NCBI RefSeq assembly: GCF_018860805.1
Contig: NZ_JAHKQR010000011.1
Span: 471,647-535,646 of the forward strand
From: Aestuariibacter sp. A3R04
Lineage (GTDB): Bacteria; Pseudomonadota; Gammaproteobacteria; Enterobacterales; Alteromonadaceae
Length of the DNA stretch: 64,000 nt
Direction of reading: 5' to 3'
Positions 57,282 through 64,000 of this stretch are shown here, piece by piece. A model generated the notes under the pieces. It was not told where the DNA came from, searched no databases, and was given only the letters and a program-made list of their open reading frames with translations. Position 1 is the stretch's first letter. Each line of letters starts with the position of its first letter. Position numbers and translations under genes: made by a program.

Positions 57282-58730
57282 ATGCATAAAACCCTGATAA
57301 TTGTTGATGATATCAACGACGTATCTGTTTCGGAACACACCGTACTTTCATTTCAGGCATACCTTGAAGATTTCCCACAAAAAAACGAACCGAAAACCCG
57401 TGTTATTAACCTCTGCGATACCACGCGGTATCTCAGTCAGGGCTATTACTGTTCTTTGCTGGCCCAAGCCAGGAAACACCGTGTTTTGCCATCGGTAAAA
57501 ACCATCAACGACCTCCGCATTGCGGGCGAAGATGTTGCGCGTTTACCATTGCCCAAGAAGTTTACGTGGTCAGGCGCGGTCAACACAACCTCGTTTTTCG
57601 TGTTTTTTGGTAAAACGCCGGATCCTCGATTCAGTTTGCTGGCAAGCGAAGCGTTTTCGGTGTTCCCATGCCCTATATTGGAAGTTTCTGTTCATATTGC
57701 TGCGGATAACATTGGCTTTATGACCGCGCGGGCAAAAGGGTTAGCCGATTTGCCGTCGGCGCTGAAACCAGTGTGTATTGAATTTTTACAACAGTTTACG
57801 CAGTTGCAATGGCGGAACGACCGCAGTGGAAAAAAGATGCGCTGGGACATGGCTATTTTAGTGAACCCCCAGGAGCCTACTCCGCCTTCGGACGACAAGG
57901 CCATTCGCAAATTTGTTAAAGCCGCCGAGAAGGCAGGTTTTAATGCCGACGTGGTGACCAGCTTAACGTCTGAAGCAGTCGGTCATTACGATGCACTGTT
58001 TATTCGCGAAACCACGGCGATAGACCATCACACTTATCGTATTGCCCGAGCGGCTGAGCGCGAAGGCCTGATCGTTATAGACGATCCCCAGTCAATTTTG
58101 CGTTGCTGTAACAAAGTATTTTTGCAAGATGCGTTTACGTATCAGCAGGTACCTGCACCGCAAAGTGAAATGGTGTCTGATAGCACAGCTGCTACGTGTG
58201 AACGACTAATTAATAAGCTCGGCCTGCCGCTGGTACTGAAGTTGCCTGAAAGTTCGTTTTCCCGAGGCGTGTACAAAGCAGAAAATTTTCAAGCGTTGGA
58301 GGAAAAGCTCAAAGACATGTTGTCGCAATCGGCATTGGTGCTGGTGCAGGAATACGTTTTTACAGAATTTGACTGGCGTATAGGTGTACTGGGAGGTAAA
58401 CCCATTTACGCCTGCCAATACTATATGGCGCGCAACCATTGGCAAATTTATCATCATCAAGGAGACAGATTTAGCTCGGGGGGGTTTAAAACTATGCCGA
58501 CTTTTGAAGTACCCCAGACAGTACTGCAGGCCGCCATTAAGGCCGCTAAAGTAGTGGGTGATGGCCTCTATGGTGTCGACATTAAGCAGGCGGGCAACAA
58601 GGTGTACGTAATTGAAGTGAATGACAACCCGAGCATTGACGATGGTGTGGAAGATAAATATTTAGGCAAAGGCTTGTACGAACTCATCATGCAGGAATTT
58701 GCAGAGCGTTTGGAGCGGCGTGGTCGATGA
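57282..58730 (+). CDS. RimK-family ATP-grasp ligase with N-terminal RLAN-type domain
   Basis: A 482-residue amide-forming ligase. The N-terminal half (about 1-190) is a RimK-like accessory domain with HKTLIIVDDINDV and DTTRYLSQGYYCSLLAQARKHRV. The C-terminal ATP-grasp (about 265-480) has LVLKLPESSFSRGVYK, a glycine-rich loop at SSGGFKT, and the metal/ATP motif VIEVNDNPSIDDG. RimK relatives add glutamate to protein or peptide C-termini. The substrate here is unknown. The stop overlaps the next gene as ATGA. Confidence 0.93.
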   Translation: MHKTLIIVDDINDVSVSEHTVLSFQAYLEDFPQKNEPKTRVINLCDTTRYLSQGYYCSLLAQARKHRVLPSVKTINDLRIAGEDVARLPLPKKFTWSGAVNTTSFFVFFGKTPDPRFSLLASEAFSVFPCPILEVSVHIAADNIGFMTARAKGLADLPSALKPVCIEFLQQFTQLQWRNDRSGKKMRWDMAILVNPQEPTPPSDDKAIRKFVKAAEKAGFNADVVTSLTSEAVGHYDALFIRETTAIDHHTYRIARAAEREGLIVIDDPQSILRCCNKVFLQDAFTYQQVPAPQSEMVSDSTAATCERLINKLGLPLVLKLPESSFSRGVYKAENFQALEEKLKDMLSQSALVLVQEYVFTEFDWRIGVLGGKPIYACQYYMARNHWQIYHHQGDRFSSGGFKTMPTFEVPQTVLQAAIKAAKVVGDGLYGVDIKQAGNKVYVIEVNDNPSIDDGVEDKYLGKGLYELIMQEFAERLERRGR

Positions 58731-59863
58731 ACATCACTGCAATAGCCCCTGTGGTGGCAGACGGCATAGTCGTGCGTACCGCTTTGCCATCAGATTTGGA
58801 TGTGTTGTGGGAAATTGAGCAAAGCTGTTTTTCTCTGGATCGCCTGAGTCGTCGTCGGTTGCGTTTTTACTTAAGTGCATCCCATGCTGAGTGCGTTGTA
58901 GCGCAACAGGGCGAGCAGGTATACGGATATGCCCTGCTGCTACTGCGCAGGGGGACGCTGCTTACCCGACTTTACTCCATTGCCGTGTTGCCTGATGCGC
59001 GAGGAAAAGGCGTTGCGGCGGCGTTAATCGGCGAACTAGAAAGCAGGGCATTGTTGCGGGGAAAGCGCTTTATGCGCCTGGAAGTGTCAGAAGGCAACAA
59101 AGGCGCAATAAAGGTTTACGACAAGCTGGGCTTTAGTCGGTTCGGTGTCTACACCGATTACTATGAAGATCAGTCTGACGCGATCCGTATGCAAAAGGTG
59201 TTGAATCACCGTACGGTGACGGCGCAAACAGAAGCCTATCCATGGTATCAACAAACTACAGAGTTTACCTGTGGGCCTGCATCACTGATGATGGCCATGT
59301 CACAACTAGATGATAATTATACCCCTTCTCAAGAGCAGGAGCTCACATTATGGCGTCAGGCAACAACCATTTTCATGACGTCTGGTCACGGTGGGTGTCA
59401 CCCCATTGGATTGGCGCTGGCAGCGAAAAAGACAGGATACAACAGTGAGGTGTGGTTAAATAAACCTCTTCCATTGTTTACCGATGGCGTGCGCTCTGCA
59501 CACAAAAAAGCCATAGTCGAAGTGGTGGAAAACAGCTTCTTATCGGACGCCCTCGAACAGGGAGTGGATGTTCATATAAGCGAATGGAAGATGGAGAGCT
59601 TAGAGCAGGTGTTAAAAGAGGGGGCAGCCGTGCTTTGCTTGATCAGTACCTACGCCTTTGATAAGAAAAAAGCGCCGCACTGGGTGACAGTAACCGCTTC
59701 TGACGAGCGCTGCTTATATTTTCACGATCCTTATCCGGACAAGATAGACGAGCAAGCTGTCGAGTTTCAGCACATTCCAGTGGCAAGAGACGACTTTATT
59801 CGTCTGGCTAGTTACGGGAAGCGCAAGTTAAGAGCAGCGGTCATCGTGCGTCGAAACAAATAA
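58727..59863 (+). CDS. GNAT acetyltransferase fused to a C39-like peptidase
   Basis: A 378-residue two-domain protein. The RimI-type GNAT domain (about 12-158) has the acetyl-CoA motif VLPDARGKGVAAALIGELE. The C-terminal papain-like/C39 domain (about 170-378) has catalytic Cys182 in EFTCGPASLMMA, with Gln175-176 for the oxyanion hole, His318 in APHWVTV and Asp334 in FHDPYP. It therefore looks active. It lacks membrane helices and an ABC transporter, so it is not a bacteriocin exporter. Overlap with the RimK-like ligase gene implies one pathway. Confidence 0.92.
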   Translation: MNITAIAPVVADGIVVRTALPSDLDVLWEIEQSCFSLDRLSRRRLRFYLSASHAECVVAQQGEQVYGYALLLLRRGTLLTRLYSIAVLPDARGKGVAAALIGELESRALLRGKRFMRLEVSEGNKGAIKVYDKLGFSRFGVYTDYYEDQSDAIRMQKVLNHRTVTAQTEAYPWYQQTTEFTCGPASLMMAMSQLDDNYTPSQEQELTLWRQATTIFMTSGHGGCHPIGLALAAKKTGYNSEVWLNKPLPLFTDGVRSAHKKAIVEVVENSFLSDALEQGVDVHISEWKMESLEQVLKEGAAVLCLISTYAFDKKKAPHWVTVTASDERCLYFHDPYPDKIDEQAVEFQHIPVARDDFIRLASYGKRKLRAAVIVRRNK

Positions 59864-59868
59864 AATAT

Positions 59869-59899
59869 AAAAGCAGCGCGGCATTACCCCACTGCTTTT
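59869..59899. terminator. Weak bidirectional terminator after the GNAT-C39 gene
   Basis: AAAAGCAG (59869-59876) pairs with CTGCTTTT (59892-59899) around a long loop. A T run follows on the plus strand. Confidence 0.5.
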
Positions 59900-59949
59900 T
59901 AATAGTGCATTGATAGCCCTTCTGATTCGGCCTTGATAAGGCTTCAGCG

Positions 59950-60462
59950 TTAAGCTTTCAGTTCACCTGAAGAAGATTCAATGTGCGCGCGGACAAACCA
60001 TTGGAACTGTTCAAGATCTGCCAGCTGCCCGGTAATCATATCTTCGGATACCGGGTCTAACTCTTCCAGTTTTTCAATGGCAGAGCGATGATCACTGTTG
60101 ACACCGTTGTATACGGCATCAAGGGCAACAAGGTGATCAATCACCATTGCCTTGTCCATGCTGTAATCGTCCCAACTGCGTCCTTCAACAATCGCTTTTG
60201 GTGTACCTTTTGGCGTACCGCCCAATGTGGCAATACGTTCAGCGATAGTATCAGTCATTGCGCGAACGGCATCGACTTGTGGATCTAACATTTCATGCAC
60301 ACCAATAAAGTTAGGCCCCACCACGTTCCAATGGATGTGTTTCAGGGTCAACTGGAGATCAAGTAGTGCTATCAGGCGTTGCGACAGTACCTCGATGGTA
60401 GATTTTGCCGCCTCGTTCGGTAAACCCGGTGCAGTAAATTCAGCCATATTACGGTTATTCAT
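59950..60462 (-). CDS. dps: Dps ferritin-like DNA-protection protein
   Basis: A 170-residue Dps. The ferroxidase residues lie in LKHIHWNVVGPNFIGVHEMLDPQVD (His and Asp/Glu positions intact), and the dodecamer should store iron and protect DNA under stress. The basic N-terminal tail is short. I start at ATG 60462, which has AGGAGG 5 bp upstream. A TTG/ATG-extended frame reaches 60573 but lacks similarity. Confidence 0.96.
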   Translation of the reverse strand: MNNRNMAEFTAPGLPNEAAKSTIEVLSQRLIALLDLQLTLKHIHWNVVGPNFIGVHEMLDPQVDAVRAMTDTIAERIATLGGTPKGTPKAIVEGRSWDDYSMDKAMVIDHLVALDAVYNGVNSDHRSAIEKLEELDPVSEDMITGQLADLEQFQWFVRAHIESSSGELKA

Positions 60463-60705
60463 AAGTCCTCCTGTTTGGGTGAATCCTGGCCATCGCACTT
60501 CATGTGACGATGCCTTGATGTAACGGGAGCAACGGCCGTGCCGAGAAGTGAGAGTTTGATAATTATTTAACAAATTCAGTTGGTTATGTTTTTTTGTTGG
60601 AAAGGAGTAACCTGGCTGGACGGACTTTACAGAGAAAATAATGCCGGGTAGTGTAATTTCTTCATAGCAGGAGGCTGGGCGACAGTGAGCACAGCCTCCC
60701 AGAAA

Positions 60706-60972
60706 TCAGTACATTAACTTGTTGTTAAAAGCACGCAATGCGCTGACTAAATTTGCCAGATCTCGGGCACTGCCATCAAACAGAGAAGGCTTGGTTAATG
60801 TGGCTCCTTTACGAGCAGAGGTGAACGTACTTTTGATATCAAACGCTGATGTTTTTTCTACCAGTCGTTGCCACTCTTTTTCCATTGATGCGGGGATGAC
60901 ATGACGCTTTGCCAGTATTTTGTCTCTTATTTGCAACACTTGGCCAATTAATAACGTATTTTCATTTACCAT
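60706..60972 (-). CDS. Small hypothetical protein
   Basis: An 88-residue, mostly helical, basic protein that I do not recognise. It starts with ATG after GCAGGTAA and has no signal peptide or membrane helix. A hairpin GGAGGCTG/CAGCCTCC (60670-60699), without a T run, lies just past its stop. It is next to dps on the same strand but separated by about 130 bp on the other side. Confidence 0.6.
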   Translation of the reverse strand: MVNENTLLIGQVLQIRDKILAKRHVIPASMEKEWQRLVEKTSAFDIKSTFTSARKGATLTKPSLFDGSARDLANLVSALRAFNNKLMY

Positions 60973-61094
60973 AATGGTTACCTGCTTTATCTATCTCGAC
61001 GCTTTCTTAAAGCCTTGTAAATCAGCACATTTGACGATTTGTAGTCTGAAGCTCAAAACAACGCTTTGTATTCTCATAGTATTTGGATAGCAAC

Positions 61095-61196
61095 ATGAGT
61101 GCCAAATCTCAACACAAGCACCCAAATGAGATTGTGAAAGAAGAAGCAAAGAAAAAGCGTGGGGAATATGGACCCCTGCCAGGGCAACAGCATTGA
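61095..61196 (+). CDS. Candidate 33-residue charged small protein
   Basis: The frame from ATG 61095 encodes 33 residues, beginning MSAKSQHKHPNEIVKEEAKK and ending GPLPGQQH. It is strongly hydrophilic with Lys/Glu-rich helix character, like small stress proteins of the KGG type, though the KGG motif itself is absent. Only a weak GGAT site lies upstream. It stands alone between two minus-strand genes. Confidence 0.4.
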   Translation: MSAKSQHKHPNEIVKEEAKKKRGEYGPLPGQQH

Positions 61197-61210
61197 ATTA
61201 CATCGCGATA

Positions 61211-61741
61211 CTAGCCGAATTTGAACCGTTCGCGGCGTTCCTTGTACCAGGTATAAAAATGTTTACCCACCCAGACGGGCGACCAAATAAGCATATTTAA
61301 CAGTGTGGCGAACAAAATACTGAAAACGACGGGTTCCGGGGATAAGGGCACTGACGGCGAAAAATTATCAAGTACCCGAAGCAAGGTGTTTTTTCTGGCA
61401 GGCGCAAACATATACCATGCCTGTTGGTAGTAAGCGCCGTTACTGAGCGCGTCTAGGCCAGTTTCCAGTTCGCTTAATCGTGCCAAGGTTGCTATTTTGT
61501 TCCTGGCGTCCTCCCTGACGACGGGATCAGCATTGTTGGCCAGATCTGCCAGCAATGCTTCTATTGAGCTGTAATGATAATCTATGGCAAGCTGCTTTAT
61601 AGTGTCAGCTTGTTCTTGGAGTCCATCGTAATAGCCACTGAGGTACTGACGGTAGTGGTCGGCAAGAATAGGCACTTGTAACGCGGCTAAAAGCAAGACT
61701 GCGAATAGTAACTTGTCGGTTACCCGTGCCAATAGATGCAT
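61211..61741 (-). CDS. DUF2937 family membrane protein
   Basis: A 176-residue protein with N-terminal (about 8-26) and C-terminal (about 138-160) helices around a helical periplasmic domain. DHYRQYLSGYYDGLQEQADTI fits the DUF2937 family known from Vibrio and Shewanella. Function unknown. I start at ATG 61741 with AAGGGT upstream. The longer frame overlaps bioA. It follows bioA by 13 bp. Confidence 0.82.
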   Translation of the reverse strand: MHLLARVTDKLLFAVLLLAALQVPILADHYRQYLSGYYDGLQEQADTIKQLAIDYHYSSIEALLADLANNADPVVREDARNKIATLARLSELETGLDALSNGAYYQQAWYMFAPARKNTLLRVLDNFSPSVPLSPEPVVFSILFATLLNMLIWSPVWVGKHFYTWYKERRERFKFG

Positions 61742-61754
61742 AATTACCCTTAAT

Positions 61755-63026
61755 TTAAAATGTTGCGAGCACCTCAAATATGCCCGTCGTAAGCTGGCGC
61801 AGTTGCGCCGGTGAAATAATATACGGTGGCATGATGTAAACCAGTTTACCAAAAGGGCGAACCCAAATACCCTTTTTCACGAATTGCTGCTGAATTTTCC
61901 CTACATCTACAGGATGTCGGGTTTCTACTACGCCAATTGCGCCCAAAACCCTTACATCAGCCACTGCAGGAAGTTCCCGGCAGGGGGTTAACTGGGCAAC
62001 AAGTTGTGTTTCGATTGCGCTTACCTGTTGCTGCCAATGACCTCTCTGAATGAGCGATAGGCTGGCACTTGCAACTGCACAGGCCAAGGGATTGCCCATG
62101 TAAGTTGGTCCGTGCATAAACACGCCAGGCTCGCCCTGACAAACACCTAGGGCAACATCTTCAGAGCAGAGCGTTGCTGCCAGGGTCATGTAACCGCCGG
62201 TCAGTGCTTTACCAACGCACATGATATCCGGGCTAATACTGGCGTGGTTACAACCGAACAATTTACCTGTGCGACCAAATCCAGTGGCAATTTCATCGCA
62301 AATAAGTAGTACGTCATAGGCGTCGCAGAGTTGCCGGCATTGCTTGAGATATTCAGGGTGATAAATGCGCATGCCTCCCGCGCCCTGAACCACCGGCTCA
62401 ATAATCAGAGCGGCAAGTTCATGATGATGGCGTTCAAATAATTCCTGTAAAGGTAAGATATCATCTTCACTAAAGGTCTGATCGAAGCGAGTTTGTGGGG
62501 CTGGGGCAAATACTTGCTTGTTCAAAACATTGGAAAATAAAGTGTGCATACCGTTTACCGGGTCGCATACTGACATGGCGGCAAAAGTATCGCCGTGATA
62601 ACCATTGCGCGGAGTGATTACGCGGTGCTTTTCCGGCCTTCCCTGGCAGGCCCAGTATTGCAGTGCCATCTTAAGAGCAACCTCAACAGATACGGATCCG
62701 GAGTCGGCCAAAAATACGCGGTTCATACCAGATGGAGCGATGTCGAGCAATTGCTTACACACCCGTACCGCTGGTTCATGAGTCAGGCCCCCGAACATGA
62801 CATGAGAAAACTTATCAATTTGCTTTTTTGCCGCTTCATTGAGAACAGGATGATTGTATCCGTGAACGGCTGCCCACCAACTTGACATGCCGTCTATAAG
62901 TGTTTCGCCTGATGCCAGGTACAGTTCGGCACCGTTAGCCCCAATTACTTCAAAACATGGTAGTGGGGAGATTGCCGACGTGTAAGGATGCCAAATGTGC
63001 TGGCGATCAAAATCTATATTGCTCAA
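61755..63026 (-). CDS. bioA: Adenosylmethionine-8-amino-7-oxononanoate aminotransferase
   Basis: A 423-residue class III PLP aminotransferase converting KAPA to DAPA in biotin synthesis. HIWHPYTS at the N-terminus and the [12 protein letters not shown] block are BioA-specific. The PLP-binding region is [20 protein letters not shown], and the Schiff-base Lys lies in [14 protein letters not shown]. It is divergent from bioB across a palindromic intergenic region. Confidence 0.97.
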   Translation of the reverse strand: MSNIDFDRQHIWHPYTSAISPLPCFEVIGANGAELYLASGETLIDGMSSWWAAVHGYNHPVLNEAAKKQIDKFSHVMFGGLTHEPAVRVCKQLLDIAPSGMNRVFLADSGSVSVEVALKMALQYWACQGRPEKHRVITPRNGYHGDTFAAMSVCDPVNGMHTLFSNVLNKQVFAPAPQTRFDQTFSEDDILPLQELFERHHHELAALIIEPVVQGAGGMRIYHPEYLKQCRQLCDAYDVLLICDEIATGFGRTGKLFGCNHASISPDIMCVGKALTGGYMTLAATLCSEDVALGVCQGEPGVFMHGPTYMGNPLACAVASASLSLIQRGHWQQQVSAIETQLVAQLTPCRELPAVADVRVLGAIGVVETRHPVDVGKIQQQFVKKGIWVRPFGKLVYIMPPYIISPAQLRQLTTGIFEVLATF

Positions 63027-63057
63027 AATTCAACCATTGGTAAAGTTTTTGTATTGG

Positions 63058-63076
63058 TCAGAGTTGACAACTCTGA
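63058..63076. promoter_or_regulatory. Palindrome in the bioA-bioB divergent promoter region
   Basis: TCAGAGTT-GAC-AACTCTGA is an inverted repeat with perfect 8-bp arms. It includes the bioB -35 box TTGACA (63064-63069), followed 16 bp later by TAGACT. It does not match the enterobacterial BirA operator halves GTAAACC/GGTTTAC, so the regulator is uncertain. Confidence 0.6.
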
Positions 63077-63124
63077 TGTTGTGCATAGACTAAGCCAGCT
63101 CAAAACAATAGTAAAGGATACGGC

Positions 63125-64000
63125 ATGACAACAGCGGTTAATGCACCACAACTTCAGGCAGATATAAGACATGACTGGACTTCACAGGAGGTTCAGGCGT
63201 TATTTGCCATGCCGTTTAACGATTTGCTCTTTAAGGCCCAAACGATTCACAGACAGTATTTCGATCCCAATGAAGTACAGGTAAGTACATTATTGTCGAT
63301 TAAAACCGGTGCGTGTCCTGAAGATTGCAAGTATTGCCCGCAGTCAGCGAGGTATGATACTGGGTTGGAAAAAGAGCGACTATTGGAAATTGAAAAAGTT
63401 ATCCAGCGTGCGCGGGAAGCCAAAGCGGCAGGTTCTACCCGATTCTGTATGGGAGCTGCATGGCGCAATCCTCGCGACCGGGACATGCCCTATGTTACTC
63501 AGATGGTCTCTGAGGTGAAAAAACTCGGCCTGGAAACGTGTATGACACTGGGCATGCTAACCCGTGAGCAGGCCATAGCATTAAAGCAAGCGGGTCTTGA
63601 TTATTACAATCACAATCTGGATACGTCTCCGGAATTTTACGGCGACATAATCACAACTCGTACATACAGCGATCGCCTGGATACGCTGCAAAACGTCCGA
63701 GACGCGGGGATGAATGTCTGTTCAGGAGGCATTGTGGGCATGGGAGAATCGGCGTCAGATCGTGCCGGTCTGCTGGTACAACTGGCGAATTTGCCGGAAC
63801 ATCCACAAAGTGTACCCATCAACATGCTGGTGAAAGTGGAAGGCACACCATTGGACAACGTGGAAGATTTGGAGCCCTTTGAGTTTATTCGCACTATTGC
63901 GGTGGCTCGCATTATGATGCCTGCATCACACGTTCGTTTGTCTGCGGGGCGGGAAAACATGAACGAGCAAATGCAGGCGTTGTGTTTTATGGCTGGGGCT
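63125..64000 (+). CDS. bioB: Biotin synthase (3' end outside window)
   Basis: The first 292 residues of BioB, a radical-SAM enzyme inserting sulfur into dethiobiotin. The [4Fe-4S] SAM motif is CPEDCKYC (about residues 63-70). Further conserved blocks are [26 protein letters not shown] and SGGIVGMGE. The arginine ligand of the [2Fe-2S] cluster should lie in the VRLSAGREN region. Open to the window edge, with about 60 residues missing. Confidence 0.97.
   Translation, partial: MTTAVNAPQLQADIRHDWTSQEVQALFAMPFNDLLFKAQTIHRQYFDPNEVQVSTLLSIKTGACPEDCKYCPQSARYDTGLEKERLLEIEKVIQRAREAKAAGSTRFCMGAAWRNPRDRDMPYVTQMVSEVKKLGLETCMTLGMLTREQAIALKQAGLDYYNHNLDTSPEFYGDIITTRTYSDRLDTLQNVRDAGMNVCSGGIVGMGESASDRAGLLVQLANLPEHPQSVPINMLVKVEGTPLDNVEDLEPFEFIRTIAVARIMMPASHVRLSAGRENMNEQMQALCFMAGA

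Noticed and set aside
58727-59863. C39 domain as part of a bacteriocin exporter
   Set aside because: The protein has no membrane helices or ABC ATPase, and no double-glycine precursor gene was noticed nearby.
63001-63124. BirA operator between bioA and bioB
   Set aside because: No pair of GTAAACC/GGTTTAC half-sites is present. A different palindrome is reported instead.
1-64000. CRISPR arrays, insertion sequences, prophage or attachment sites
   Set aside because: No regularly spaced repeats, transposase or integrase frames, or phage genes were found, and the two tRNA genes have no integrase or visible duplicated 3' end near them.

Overview
The window reads as chromosome of a marine gammaproteobacterium, most likely Alteromonadales. 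The grounds are near-complete orthologues of gammaproteobacterial operons (rpsP-rimM-trmD-rplS, aroF-tyrA, a pheL-attenuated pheA, aspS-nudB-ruvCAB, ybgC-tolQRAB-pal-cpoB-tRNA-Lys, qseEGF, pqiABC), TyrR/Fur/Zur-type operators, and salt-related betaine genes. Coding density is high. I see no insertion sequence, prophage, CRISPR array or rRNA. Assignments come from reading the sequence and family knowledge; no database search was run.

Layout. 1-3.8 kb, minus strand: an RND efflux pump (cut by the window edge), its adaptor, and an ABC exporter. 4.2-6.2 kb: the ribosomal/tRNA-modification operon rpsP-rimM-trmD-rplS. 6.3-9.1 kb: a Fur-box TonB-dependent siderophore receptor and a hexapeptide acetyltransferase. 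9.2-11.6 kb: aroF-tyrA under a perfect TyrR box. 11.6-16.3 kb, minus: choline-to-betaine genes betB-betA, a short BCCT carrier and a probable porin fragment. 16.6-18 kb, minus: pheA with an 18-20 residue Phe-rich leader peptide and attenuator. 18.1-24.2 kb: signalling genes, namely a two-receiver protein, YciH, a STAS protein with a REC-PP2C-kinase partner switch, a TerB-like protein and a GGDEF-EAL protein. 24.3-28.2 kb: an EF-hand protein followed by qseE-qseG-qseF behind a sigma-54 promoter. 29-33.7 kb: DUF72, then aspS-nudB-ruvC-ruvA-ruvB.

33.7-41 kb: a candidate small RNA on the minus strand, the Tol-Pal operon, tRNA-Lys, nadA and tRNA-Ser. 41.2-44.5 kb: a DUF1826/COG0523 zinc-chaperone pair behind a Zur-type palindrome, tpx, and a CBS protein. 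44.5-54 kb, minus: a GNAT enzyme, a second RND pump and adaptor, and pqiABC with a trailing diguanylate cyclase. 54-57 kb: asnS, a small membrane protein and a Na+/Ca2+ antiporter. 57.3-59.9 kb: a RimK-type ATP-grasp ligase overlapping a GNAT-C39 peptidase fusion. 59.9-64 kb: dps, small stress-type ORFs, a DUF2937 protein, and divergent bioA/bioB (bioB cut by the edge).

How the parts fit. The two terminal branches of aromatic amino acid synthesis lie close together with different controls: TyrR on aroF-tyrA and Phe attenuation on pheA. The bet genes sit between them. Cyclic-di-GMP and partner-switching genes cluster at 18-24 kb. The most interesting items are the candidate sRNA at 33.75-33.88 kb, the sigma-54 promoter with a GlrR-like site ahead of the EF-hand/qseEGF operon, and the RimK plus GNAT-C39 peptidase pair, which looks like a peptide-modification system without a known substrate.
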